DNA of 64,000 bases. Origin: Stagonosporopsis chrysanthemi. Lineage: Eukaryota; Ascomycota; Dothideomycetes; Pleosporales; Didymellaceae. The notes beneath the pieces were generated by a model. That model saw only the letters and a list, made by a program, of their open reading frames with translations, was not told where the DNA came from and ran no database searches. The translations under genes and the position numbers were made by a program. Shown here in pieces: positions 1-9,677 of the stretch (its first letter is position 1; each line of letters opens with the position of its first letter). The stretch covers positions 1 through 64,000 of the forward strand of contig JAFISE010000131.1 of the NCBI GenBank assembly GCA_022560025.1, given 5' to 3'.

Positions 1-2
1 GC

Positions 3-37
3 GGGGGGGGGGTGGTGGGGGGGGGGGTGGGGGTGGT

Positions 38-103
<66 letters not shown>
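3..103. repeat. Near-homopolymeric poly-G tract
   Basis: About 100 bases are almost pure G on the plus strand, with a few T interruptions in the first third. Such a tract can form G-quadruplex structures and is also a common place for assembly or polymerase error, so its length is uncertain. It sits at the window edge, so its full extent is not visible. Confidence 0.9.
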
Positions 104-104
<1 letters not shown>

Positions 105-444
105 GATTCAAGTGAGCGACGCGACGGGAGTCCGGCGGTGTGGTTCAACGGGTGGGATGGTGATGTTTTATTCTTTATATTTTTGGGCAATTAAGAATGG
201 AATTGAAGAATAGGACCTAGTATAGCAGGCAATCGCACCGAAGACACAAGGTATACGCAAGAGATGCCGCGATACAGACTCCGACTCCGACTCCGACCCT
301 ATAGCGAGGAGAATTGAATGTAGAGAAGCCGAACGCAAGAACCAAAAAACACACGCGCCAGCTACTTGCAGTGGATGCACATCACCTTGCTAACCACCCC
401 CCGCAGATCGTCCACACGATAATACGTGTTTCCTCCTCACCACG
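104..444. other. Intergenic, 3' flank of the antizyme gene
   Basis: No coding sequence is recognisable here. It follows the antizyme stop codon on the minus strand and should include that gene's 3' untranslated region. A short CCGACT-type hexamer repeat lies near 276-298. Confidence 0.5.
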
Positions 445-1158
445 CTACGTCTCCATCTCCATGAACAGCCATTGCTGGCTCGTGACCTCGGCGGCCATAT
501 CCTCGTCGTCGACAAAGTCGTCCAGCGTCGCGAGCCCGAAGCCGATCCAGCCGAGGTCCTTCATCAGGGCCCTGGAGTCGGCGGCGCGGTCGATGGCGAC
601 GACCAGGCGGGCGCAGTTGAACGCGGGCAGCTCGCAGAGCTCGAGTAGGGCCATGAGGCTGGGATTTGTGTTAGCGGAGCTCGGAGAGAGAATGGAGTGG
701 GGGTATGGAAAGGACGCACCCAGCCTTCAAGTCGCCTGAGGACTGCATGACAGCCTGATCGAAGAAGACAAACATGGCCTTCTCGTCGTGCTGCTGCGCA
801 ACAAACCCGCGGAAGCGGATCCCACCGACGTAGTCCCACATCTCGAGGGAGTCTGTCACGGCGCTCGTGTTACCGGAGCTGAGCGCGACGTCCTGCACCG
901 AGCCGGGCGTGCCGTAGTCGGAGGTTGCGTACGTGTTAAGCATACCCGTCACCAGCGAGTCCTGCTGGCACTGATTCCCCTCACCCAGGAAAACAGACCG
1001 CAGTGTCTCGCAGAAGAGTCTCTCACACTCGACCGTGATGGTGTATGCTGCCCCCCCTCTGCGCGCCTTACTCTGCAGAGTGTTGCTGGCGGCGAGGGGG
1101 GGACTCGAAGGGGGTGATGGAATTCCCTGAGGACGTCAGTACAGATGCGCGGGGAAGC

Positions 1159-1256
<98 letters not shown>

Positions 1257-1460
1257 GCGCCGCACATGGAGGGCAGACTCACCGAGCTGACCTCAGGCCC
1301 ACCACTCGACCCCGGCGGCCCCCGTAGTGCTGTAGTGGAAGCCGTGGACCGCCGCGTCGCGGAGGCTCACAGCGTAGCAGGTAGCGCGGGTCTCTCCGCT
1401 CGACGAGGCGTACGAGCGGACGCTACAATTACTACTACTACTACTACTGTTTCGTTTCAT
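445..1460 (-). CDS. OAZ: Ornithine decarboxylase antizyme, +1 programmed frameshift
   Basis: Antizyme binds ornithine decarboxylase, sends it to the proteasome without ubiquitin and lowers polyamine uptake. My reconstruction on the minus strand is: ORF1 1460-1296 (55 codons), stop UGA at 1295-1293, a +1 shift dropping the U, then 1294-1283, intron 1282-1127 (GTGAGT donor, CTGAC branch, CTCAG acceptor), 1126-720, intron 719-659 (GTGCGT, CTAAC, CCCAG) and 658-445, giving about 265 residues. The ORF1 end (GFHYSTTGAAG) and the ORF2 core (ECERLFCETLRSVFLGE, MWDYVGGIRFRGF, LMKDLGWIGF, SQQWLFMEME) match what I know of fungal antizymes. The shift site reads GCC-UGA-G. In this family polyamines promote the frameshift, which closes a feedback loop. 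ORF1 opens with a six-serine run coded by an AGT repeat. A (CAG)n tract lies inside intron 1. Family and frame change are strong; the exact splice sites are inferred. Confidence 0.88.
1160..1252. repeat. (CTG)n/(CAG)n trinucleotide repeat, about 31 units
   Basis: An uninterrupted CTG tract on the plus strand reads CAG on the minus strand, the sense strand of the antizyme gene. By the splice sites chosen it lies inside antizyme intron 1, just upstream of the CTGAC branch point and CTCAG acceptor. It creates spurious poly-Leu, poly-Ala and poly-Gln frames that should not be taken as genes. Confidence 0.93.
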
Positions 1461-2291
1461 GGTGATCGCCATTGCTACAGAAGTGCCACAGTTGCGCTGT
1501 GTGTGCGAGTCGCTGCGTGCGGTGAGGGTGTCGGAGACGGGAGTCGTTTTGACGGGTCCGAGGACAGGCGAGGTTGGGACGGCGGTGTTGCGTGCTGATT
1601 GCTGGAGGCTGACGGATGAGTGGACGTTGATGTGGTGATGCGAAGGAAATGAGGAGAAAGCCGCGCCATGCTGGAAGCGGCAAGGTGAGAATGGCGCTAC
1701 TGCACGCGCTAGAAGCTTCCGTTTCAGGTTGACCAGTGATGATTGCAGAATCCATCACGACCGAGAGCGCTGTTTATTACAACATAGTTACAGGTTTTTA
1801 TTCTCACTTGCAAACACTTGGAGAGACGCAAGAACAGGGCTGCGTTACCAATGTGACACTAGCCGCGCTGTAGCGCTTCCGTTGTCCAGGATTAATATGC
1901 GCCTTCACGGAACACTTAGTAAAACGCTGTGAACCTGCAATGAACGAGGGACTGCTTGAATGTCAATGAGCAGTGGCCAGCGTTCCCAATCTCACTCAAT
2001 CTACCATGAGAGAACAGCAACCCTTCATTACACACCTGTGTGATGAAAAAAAAAAAAACGTGGTTGATTCAACAGCGATAGAACGACTATCCGGAACTCC
2101 ATTACTTTTTCTAGTACTAGTAGCATCCTCAGCGTATGGTATGCGCATCCACGCCTCGCTAGATGATCAGACAGATGAGACAAGAAAATGAAAACGGGGA
2201 GCGGGCGTCCTCGTCATGCAACCAGCGCCCCGTCCGTTCCAACACCGAAAAACTCGACTCCTACAGTGAGACAGACAGTACGGAACGTGGC
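1461..2291. other. Intergenic: antizyme promoter and FKBP 3' flank
   Basis: No coding sequence is recognised. The left part should be the antizyme promoter and 5' leader (minus strand); the right part is the FKBP 3' region. A 12-base A run lies near 2047. Confidence 0.5.
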
Positions 2292-3953
2292 CTAGTTGAC
2301 CGAAATGCACTTGATGTCGAAGATCAGGTCAGAGTTGGGGGGAATGTCCGGGGGAGCGCCCTTCTTGCCGTACGCCAGGGCGGCGGGGATGGTGAGGCGA
2401 CGCTCGCCGCCTGCGGTCATGCCGGCGACACCGACGTCCCAGCCCTTGATGACTTGGCCGACGCCGAGCTTGAAGGCGAAGGGCTTGCCCTTTTTGTTGG
2501 CTGGGGGGTGATTAGTAGAGTGCACAAGATGTGTGAGGGTTGTCTATGTGCAGATGGGGATTCAGGGGGACGTACAGTCAAAGACCTTGCCGTTCTTCAG
2601 CTTGCCAATGTAGCGCATCTCGACGCGGTCGCCCTTCTTGGCGGCCTTGCCCTTGCCCTCCTTCTTGTCGTCGACGGTAACGCCGCTGACGTTGCGGGGT
2701 CCCTTTGCGGCGGGCTTTGCGGCTTCCTTCTTCTCGTCAACCCTGGGCGAGCCAGTGGGGCCCATCTCGAGGTTCTTGGAGAACTGTACCTTCTTCTTGT
2801 CGCTGCTGGGGGCCTCGGCCTTGTCCGCCTTCTTCGCGGGCTCCTGCGCGGCGGCAACAGCCTGGCCGTCGTTCTTCTTGACCTTCTTCGCGGCCTTCTG
2901 CTCGCCGTTGGTGGCGGCCTTGCTGATCAGGTCGTCGAGGCTCACGGCCTCCTCGGCGGCGCGCTTGTTGTTCTTCTTGCTCTTCTTGCTGTCGACGAGC
3001 TTGGGGGCCTCCTCCTCGGACTCGACCTCGGTGATGCGGGGGTTCTCGAGACCGTCGAGCTCGTCGTCCTCGGACTCGTCCATCTCGTCAAGGTCGAGCT
3101 CATCCTCATCAGGGGAGAGGTCGTACTCCTCGTCCTCATCCTCGTCCTCCTCCTCGGGGAAGGCAATGTAGTTACCGGTGACGAAAACGTCGTGTGTGCC
3201 GTCGACCTGGAGGTAGACCTCCTCGCCCTCACGGACAGTGATGTCGAGGGGCTGCTGGACGTTCTGCGAATAGTTAGCGTGTGACATGTCGACATTCTGG
3301 CGGAAATTTGACATACCCTCTCGGGGTCGAGAGTGCAGAGAACAAACTCCTCGACCTCATCCTCCTCTTCATCCTCATCCTCATCATCCTCATCATCGTC
3401 GTCAAGGTCGTCCTCATCGCTGTCCTCCTCGGCGGAAATCTTGCCCTTGCCCTTGCGGCTGACGGCATCGATCTCCATCTCGTCCTCGGCGAGGTCCTGG
3501 GCGAGCTTCTTCTTGAGAGCAGCCTGCTTAGCCTTCTTGGACTTGGCCTTGTCGCTGGGGCCGCCGTTGGCCTCATCCTCGCTGTCCTCCTCGCTGTCGT
3601 CGTCCTCCTCAGGGAGAGCGACGCCGCCAGCGCGCAGCTTGGCAATGATGCTCTCGACGTCCTCGCCGTCAAAGTCCTCGTCGTCCTCGTCATCCTCGTC
3701 ATCCTCGAGGTCCATGGGGACGCGGATGATCCTCAGAACCGCGCGAGGGACCTTGTGCTCCTCGTCGACCTGGGGCTCAGCGCTGGGGTCGATGGCGGCC
3801 ATGGTGATGCGGAACTAGGGGCAATTAGCAGGGAAATGACACACTTTAGGTGCCTGGACGTACAGCAGCCGACGGGTCGACCGCAGCGGGGATGGGCAGG
3901 CCGCCAGCGGGAATGCGACGCCCGTAGACGCCTGCAGGGACTGCGGAAGGCAT
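2292..3953 (-). CDS. FPR4: Nucleolar FKBP-type peptidyl-prolyl isomerase (Fpr3/Fpr4-like)
   Basis: Four exons on the minus strand: 3953-3864, 3814-3317, 3263-2576 and 2500-2292, with introns starting GTACGT, GTATGT and GTACGT, give about 494 residues. The N-terminus is a nucleoplasmin-like fold ([14 protein letters not shown] joined to [10 protein letters not shown]), followed by several Asp/Glu-rich tracts, a Lys-rich basic region and a C-terminal FKBP domain (about residues 385-494) with [14 protein letters not shown] and [19 protein letters not shown]. In the family such proteins isomerise prolines, including on histone H3 tails, and act as nucleolar histone chaperones. The length matches yeast Fpr3/Fpr4. 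Acidic tracts leave other frames open on both strands; those are shadows. FPR3 and FPR4 are not distinguishable here. Confidence 0.93.
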
Positions 3954-4626
3954 CTTGGATATTATGTGGTGTTTTCTTATAATATGGGGCTGGGGATAAG
4001 TTCGCGATATAGAAGAGTGCGAACGGTCAAGTGTTAAGAAATACGCAGCCTGAGATTGGTGGTTGCACGGGGTTGGGAGGAAGAAGTTTCGGCGAGTACC
4101 ATAGAGCTGATAAAAAGTTCTGAAGCTTCATTCACCGCCCGCGGCGAAAAGCGGGTCCGCTAGTGTATCGATAGCAACCCAGCTCGACGTCGTGCCCGTC
4201 TTGGAAAAAATGTGATTGAAGTAGCCGCCGTCCTGAAGAAGTTTTGCTAGACTGATGCGGCAAGTCGGCTGCCTGCATCGACGTCGCTGCTGTCGCTGCC
4301 TTGGTCCTGCAGCTGAAGGCCTCCAGCCTCTGCAATTGTGAAGAGCCAGCATCAACGACTCGCTGCGCAGGAGCTCGCGACATGTGCTCCAGCTTGATGG
4401 CCGCATAGATGCCCGGTAGCGTCCTCCGATCTGCGTTCAGCATCTGCACTCTCGAGTGATGTCTGCTTCCAAGGCTCTTCCATCCCGCGGCCGCACGTGA
4501 CTTCCCGTCGCGTTCGCGCCTGCCGTCGAACACCTCCACCACCGCCACCCGTCGACAAAGACATGCGCCGCGCAGCACCCCGGCCCCCATGACGCACTCA
4601 GCCCGGCTGGCCAGCACAACGCAACC
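3954..4626. promoter_or_regulatory. Divergent intergenic promoter region, FPR4 / REV1
   Basis: About 670 bases separate the FKBP start (minus) from the REV1 start (plus) and must hold both promoters and 5' leaders. No defined motif was identified with confidence. Long antisense frames reaching in from REV1 are shadows. Confidence 0.55.
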
Positions 4627-7600
4627 ATGGGCTCGCGGCTGCAGAAGAACTCGGACTCGGTCCGCAAGCGCATCGCCGCCCACACGTTCGACGGCGAGGA
4701 CGGCGACGAGTACGCGGGGTCGGCGTTTGGCGGCTTCACCGACTACTTCCGGCGCAAGAAGATCAAGCTGCAGAACCTCGACGCCGACATGCGCGCCCAG
4801 GCAGCCGACAAGCCCAAGCTCTTCCGCGGCGTCGTTGCCCACGTCAACGGCTACACGCAGCCCTCGCTCAACGACCTGCACACGCTGATTGTGCAGCATG
4901 GCGGCGGCTTCATGCAGTACCTCGACGGCAAGACGACCGTCACGCACATCATCGCCAGCAGCTTGACCCCCAAGAAGGTGGTCGAGTTCCGCCAGTATCG
5001 CATCGTGAAGCCGGCGTGGGTCGTGGACAGCATCGCAGCGGGCCGGCTGCTGCCGTGGAACGACTACCGCGTGGTGGACGAGGGCGAGACGCAGAAGGTG
5101 CTGGCGTTCAGCAGGGGCGCTGTCGTCAGCACGGCCAACACCAGAACACGGGGCTACCGCGACCAGACCGACAACAGCTGGTACACCAGCCAGCTGCGTG
5201 CCAGCCAGCTGCGTGCCAGCCAGGCTGCCGCGCCCGCCAGCTCGCAGGCGCCGAACAGCTCCCGCTTCTCGCACCAGAAGCTGCCCACGCCAGACGACGA
5301 CATAGAGGACCTGCCGCCGTCCCACCAGCCCAAGGACCCGTCGAGTGGTGAAGCGCAAACCGCGATAGACAAGGGCACGGATCTGGTGACACCACCAAAA
5401 ACAAGTCCCACCATCGCGCCCGACCCGTCTCCAGACGAGTTCGGCAACATTGACGACATCGCCGACGAGCTGCACAACAGCCCCTATGCAGACCCCACGC
5501 CAGCCAAACCGCCGCCACGCAAGAGGAGGAAGTCCACCCCGCCACAGGACCGCATTCACGCTGCTGAAGTCGCTGCAAACCCTCGAAATACCGAGCTGAC
5601 GGCTGAAGAGCACAACGCTATCCTCCTGCGCGATCCCAAGATCCGCAAGTCAACCGTCGTCGACCCCAACTTCCTCGAACAGTACTACCGTGAATCACGA
5701 CTGCATCATCTGTCAACATGGAAGGCCGACTTGAAGTCTCAGCTGCAGGCCATGGCTAGTGAGAAGTCTGCAACCCAGAAAGCCCGCCAGAAACGAGGTC
5801 CTGGCTCCCGCCGCTATATCCTTCATGTCGACTTCGACAGCTTCTTCGCTGCTGTGAGTCTGAAGAAGAACCCCGAGTACAAGAGCAAGCCGGCTGTTGT
5901 TGCCCACGGTCAAGGCAGCGGATCTGAGATTGCGAGTTGCAACTACCCGGCCAGAAAATACGGCGTCAAGAACGGCATGTGGATGAAGCGCGCCCTGGAG
6001 CTGTGTCCAGATCTGAAGATTCTGCCATACGACTTCCCCGCCTACGAGGAAGCTAGCCGTGCCTTCTATGACGCCATCCTTGCAACCGGTGGCCTCGTCC
6101 AAAGTGTCAGCATCGACGAGGCGCTGATAGATGTCTCAAATATCTGCATCGAAGCGAGCGGAAGCGACGGCCGGCAAACGAATGAGGGCGCTGTCTATCG
6201 CGAGCAAGCCAAAGTCGAGGAGATTGCAACGTCTCTGCGCGAGCAGGTCAAGCTTCGAACAGACTGCGATGTGTCTGTTGGTATCGGCGGCAACATCCTG
6301 CTCGCAAAGGTCGCGCTGAGAAGGGCGAAGCCGGCTGGACAGCATCAGATCAAACCTGAAGAGGTGCTTGATTTCATCGGCCAGCTTCAGGTGCAGGACC
6401 TCCCTGGTGTCGCGTGGTCTATCGGCGGCAAGCTCGAAGACGTTGGCGTGAAGCTTGTCAAGGACATCCGGGAGCTGACCAAAGAGAGACTGACCCAGAT
6501 ACTCGGTCCAAAGACTGGCGAGAAGCTGTACGAGTACTCGCGTGGCATCGACAAGCAGGAAGTTGGCGAACAAGTCATCCGCAAATCCGTTTCTGCAGAA
6601 GTGAACTGGGGTGTCCGCTTCGCAACGCAAGCGCAGGCAGATGAATTCATCGCAAGTCTCTGTGGTGAGCTACAGAAGCGCTTGTTGAAAGAGAAGGTCA
6701 AGGGTAGGCAGTTTACGATGAAGATCATGCGTCGTGCGGCAGACGCACCCATTGAGCCACCAAAACATCTCGGCCACGGGAAGTGCGATACTTTCAATAA
6801 GAGTCTGGTGCTCGGCATTGCCACGAACGCGAAGGATGTCCTGACCAAAGAAGCTGTAGGCATACTGCGAGGCTTTGGGTTCTCTCCTGGCGAGCTGCGT
6901 GGCATTGGCATCCAGATGACAAAGCTAGAACCAATGAAGAGTGCAACAGACGGCGGTGTCGAAGGGTCTCAGCGGCGCTTGCAGTTCAAGATGCCCGACA
7001 AGCCGACCAGTGCTCGTAAAGGTCCAGCCGCCATCATCGAGACCCCAGTCAGCGCGCGGAAAATACACATTGGTGTATTTGACGAGCCGGCTAGTGCACG
7101 CAAAGAGCCATCTCGGGCCCAGCAAGATTCTATTGAGGAGAAACCACCGACCATTTTCGACGAACTAAAAGACGCCGCCAACATCTACGACTCCTCGCTG
7201 CCGTTCGCCGTGCCCGACCCACCGCCATCCAGCATACGTAGACCACCACCCCCAGCTTTCGTCGACGCTGACCCTATCCAAGACGACCCGGAAACGCCAC
7301 GGAAGCCAAAGACGCCTGCAGTGCGTGATGACCAGGTTACTTTTGGGGCCGACGAGCTCAACCACTCTACGCCTTCTCGAAGACCTTTAAATGTCTTGGG
7401 CACGCAGTTCATTATGCCGACACAGGTCGACCCCAAAGTCCTTGCCGAGCTGCCCTCTGATATCCGCTCCAAGTTACTGCGACAAGCTCGTCAATCCTCA
7501 CCTACCCCAGCAGCACGTCAACCCAAGCTGCCCACATCTCGAGTTGCATCGCCATCTCCCAGCATACCAGGCAGCCCATCCACCCCCTCCCGCCGTATGC

Positions 7601-8541
7601 CCTTCGCAGCTACCGCCCTCCCAGCACAATCCCAACTCGATCCTGATATTCTTGCCGCGCTGCCAGACGACGTCCGAGCCGAGATCCTTGCGCAATACAC
7701 CGCTGCAGGTCTGACTCAGTTCTCACCCTCCCGCCGCCCCCGAGGAGTAGACCAGACCCTCCTTCCACAGTCCCCGCGCAAAAACCGCATCATCGGCATC
7801 CCCGCGCGCAAACCAATACAACCCAAGCGCGGCCGCGGCCGGCCCCCAAGAAGCGCCATGTTAGCGCAAGCTGCGCAGGCGAAGACCCTGACCAAGGACG
7901 GCAAGACACTGACACAGGCAAACTTCATCTCGCTGAAGAATCCTGCACGCCAGCGCAGCGAGGAGCCATCCGTCCAGAGAGATGAGGACCTAGATCCCGA
8001 CTTCCTCGCCGCCCTGCCGGACGACATGCGCACTGAGATACTCGCCGAGCACAAGGCAGCCAAATTGCGCGCGTTTCGGCTGGCGCTTCAGCAGCCGCGT
8101 GGCATACAAAAATCCGCTCTTCTTCTTCCTGGTCAAGCAGGCGCAGGAGGTGCTGTTGCCTTGCCGAAGAAGGTCCTCCGCGTCCCCCCGCCGCCAAACC
8201 CAACCTTCACCAAGCAGAAGATCAGCCGTGAGCAAGATTTACGGTCTGCCATGCGCGACTGGGTCTCTGAGTTCAGCACCGAGGGCCCGTATCCCGAGGA
8301 CGTGGATGCGCTGGGGAAGTTTCTGGGCAGGATTGTGGGCGAGGAGGAGGACATGCGCAAGGCGGTCGGGGTTGTGAAGTGGTTGGAGTACGTGGCTGGG
8401 GAGCTGAGGGAGGAAGGGGAGGAAAAGGGGAGTGCGACAGAGGATAGCAGGGAGTTGTGGGATGAGGCTGTCGAGAGGGTGAAAGCGGCCGTCGAGCGCG
8501 CGGCTAGGGGGAGGGGACTCGGGCGTGTGAGCTGGGAGTAA
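4627..8541 (+). CDS. REV1: DNA repair protein REV1 (Y-family deoxycytidyl transferase)
   Basis: A single 1304-residue exon. REV1 inserts dCMP opposite abasic sites and scaffolds translesion polymerases at stalled forks in the nucleus. Domains in order: a BRCT domain at about 62-150; the short REV1 N-digit region (YRESRLHHLSTWK) near 357-369; a Y-family catalytic core from about 398 with HVDFDSFF, catalytic Asp402, and the SIDEALIDV motif giving Asp497 and Glu498; little-finger region to about 770; then a long disordered tail with three similar ubiquitin-binding-type motifs of the form LDPxxLAxLPxDxRxEIL near 935, 1005 and 1122; and a C-terminal helical domain (about 1205-1304) where REV7 and other polymerases bind in this family. 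The start ATG has an A at -3. Nothing looks broken. Confidence 0.97.
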   Translation: MGSRLQKNSDSVRKRIAAHTFDGEDGDEYAGSAFGGFTDYFRRKKIKLQNLDADMRAQAADKPKLFRGVVAHVNGYTQPSLNDLHTLIVQHGGGFMQYLDGKTTVTHIIASSLTPKKVVEFRQYRIVKPAWVVDSIAAGRLLPWNDYRVVDEGETQKVLAFSRGAVVSTANTRTRGYRDQTDNSWYTSQLRASQLRASQAAAPASSQAPNSSRFSHQKLPTPDDDIEDLPPSHQPKDPSSGEAQTAIDKGTDLVTPPKTSPTIAPDPSPDEFGNIDDIADELHNSPYADPTPAKPPPRKRRKSTPPQDRIHAAEVAANPRNTELTAEEHNAILLRDPKIRKSTVVDPNFLEQYYRESRLHHLSTWKADLKSQLQAMASEKSATQKARQKRGPGSRRYILHVDFDSFFAAVSLKKNPEYKSKPAVVAHGQGSGSEIASCNYPARKYGVKNGMWMKRALELCPDLKILPYDFPAYEEASRAFYDAILATGGLVQSVSIDEALIDVSNICIEASGSDGRQTNEGAVYREQAKVEEIATSLREQVKLRTDCDVSVGIGGNILLAKVALRRAKPAGQHQIKPEEVLDFIGQLQVQDLPGVAWSIGGKLEDVGVKLVKDIRELTKERLTQILGPKTGEKLYEYSRGIDKQEVGEQVIRKSVSAEVNWGVRFATQAQADEFIASLCGELQKRLLKEKVKGRQFTMKIMRRAADAPIEPPKHLGHGKCDTFNKSLVLGIATNAKDVLTKEAVGILRGFGFSPGELRGIGIQMTKLEPMKSATDGGVEGSQRRLQFKMPDKPTSARKGPAAIIETPVSARKIHIGVFDEPASARKEPSRAQQDSIEEKPPTIFDELKDAANIYDSSLPFAVPDPPPSSIRRPPPPAFVDADPIQDDPETPRKPKTPAVRDDQVTFGADELNHSTPSRRPLNVLGTQFIMPTQVDPKVLAELPSDIRSKLLRQARQSSPTPAARQPKLPTSRVASPSPSIPGSPSTPSRRMPFAATALPAQSQLDPDILAALPDDVRAEILAQYTAAGLTQFSPSRRPRGVDQTLLPQSPRKNRIIGIPARKPIQPKRGRGRPPRSAMLAQAAQAKTLTKDGKTLTQANFISLKNPARQRSEEPSVQRDEDLDPDFLAALPDDMRTEILAEHKAAKLRAFRLALQQPRGIQKSALLLPGQAGAGGAVALPKKVLRVPPPPNPTFTKQKISREQDLRSAMRDWVSEFSTEGPYPEDVDALGKFLGRIVGEEEDMRKAVGVVKWLEYVAGELREEGEEKGSATEDSRELWDEAVERVKAAVERAARGRGLGRVSWE

Positions 8542-8951
8542 CGAGTTGTGAGCTCTTGCCCGATGCGGGAGCGCGGGCTCAATGGCTGCGACGAGACGGG
8601 GGAGCAAGGATGGTGTCTTGCATGACTCGGTGCGTATCAAAGGATATACCACTTCTCGGTCCACCGCATTACCTATATGTGATTGAGATATAATGATTAG
8701 AATCTCGACGTTAGCACTACATGACTATGGATATCTCCAAAGCCAACCAAACCAAACCAAACCAAACCATTGCGCCGTCCTATAATCCAAAGAACGTTGG
8801 GGTATTGTAAAATATCGTATCGTATCGCATCGTATCGCATCGTATCGCATCGTATCGCATCGTCTCTGTCGCAGGGCATGTCGTCAAGCAGCAGGAAACC
8901 TTCCCCGCCATCACCAGCCTCCGCGCTCACTCCACCCACATCGCCATCGCC
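8542..8951. other. Intergenic between convergent REV1 and Yippee genes
   Basis: Contains an ACCAA-type tandem repeat near 8744-8768 and a tandem repeat of the decamer ATCGTATCGC near 8812-8864 (about five units). No coding sequence is recognised; the plus-strand serine-rich frame starting near 8878 is antisense to the Yippee gene. Confidence 0.6.
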
Positions 8952-9677
8952 CTACGCGCGCAACGCCCTGCCCCTCCTGCGCCTGCGCGCCAACTCCGGG
9001 CTCCAAACCCCACTAAACAGATCCTCGCACTCGTCCTCGTCCTGCGAATCGAACTCGACCTCGGCCTCTCCTCCCACCCCCTCCTCACCCTCCTCCTCTT
9101 CCTCTTCTCCCCACTCCCACGCCCCGCCCCGCACCACCCGCCGCGTCTCCAATATGTACTTGCCCACTTTGTACCGCTGCGTCTCCTCCTCGGCACTCAC
9201 GTACTTCCACCCCAGCACGGACCCACACGCGCGGCACGAAATGTCCGACACCGTGTGCAAGCCCGTGACGAGCTGGCGCGACGTGGGCGCGTGCAGCAGC
9301 GTGTTGGGGAGGTGGGAGGGGGTCCAGCCCGGGTCGAAGGAGTCGGAGGCGCTGTGGGTGGAGGCGGCGTGTGGGGAAGGCGGGTAGCTCAGTGCTGAGG
9401 CCGGCGGCGGCGCGACGAGGTACGCGCGTCCGTGGCGGCCGGTGAAGCCTTTGCTTATTATGCAGGACGAGGGGATGAGGTCCGCCAGGCACTTGGTGCA
9501 GTGCAGGTTTGCGGTCGGAGTGCGGGTGAGGAAGGAGGTTGGGTTTGGGGGGGAGGAGGGGGGCGTGCTGCTGGGGCTGCTGCTGAGGGGGGAGGTGGAG
9601 GTTGTGGAGCTGCGGCGGCGGAAGGGGATGCGCGGGAGGAGGTATAGGGGGAAGGGGGTTGTGGGGGTGGGGGCCAT
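8952..9677 (-). CDS. Yippee/Moh1-type zinc-binding protein
   Basis: One 241-residue minus-strand exon. The zinc-binding Yippee fold shows as two Cys pairs, C60-x2-C63 (HCTKCLADL) and C148-x2-C151 (DISCRACGSVLGW), with the family blocks GFTGRHGRAYLV, RQLVTGLHTVSDI and the closing KVGKYILE. The usual compact core is about 100-120 residues; here it carries a Ser/Thr/Pro-rich N-terminal extension of about 55 residues, a roughly 30-residue insert between AYLV and RQLVTG, and a Glu-rich plus Arg-rich tail. Yippee proteins are nuclear or centrosomal zinc proteins of poorly defined role; some are substrate receptors of GID-type ubiquitin ligases. Exact role not assignable. An upstream non-coding or short coding exon cannot be excluded. 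Confidence 0.85.
   Translation of the reverse strand: MAPTPTTPFPLYLLPRIPFRRRSSTTSTSPLSSSPSSTPPSSPPNPTSFLTRTPTANLHCTKCLADLIPSSCIISKGFTGRHGRAYLVAPPPASALSYPPSPHAASTHSASDSFDPGWTPSHLPNTLLHAPTSRQLVTGLHTVSDISCRACGSVLGWKYVSAEEETQRYKVGKYILETRRVVRGGAWEWGEEEEEEGEEGVGGEAEVEFDSQDEDECEDLFSGVWSPELARRRRRGRALRA

Noticed and set aside
1045..1327. Plus- and minus-strand frames coding poly-Leu or poly-Ala
   Set aside because: They are products of the (CTG)n repeat, which falls in the antizyme intron; no flanking family signal.
2163..3284. Plus-strand 373-codon frame rich in Leu and Val
   Set aside because: It is antisense to the FKBP exons, whose acidic and Lys-rich codon runs read as hydrophobic residues on the other strand.
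4132..5613. Minus-strand 493-codon frame over the REV1 start
   Set aside because: Antisense to the REV1 BRCT region, with no domain of its own.
8770..9387. Plus-strand 205-codon Ser/Pro-rich frame
   Set aside because: Antisense to the Yippee gene, whose Glu- and Arg-rich tail gives Ser/Pro on the other strand.
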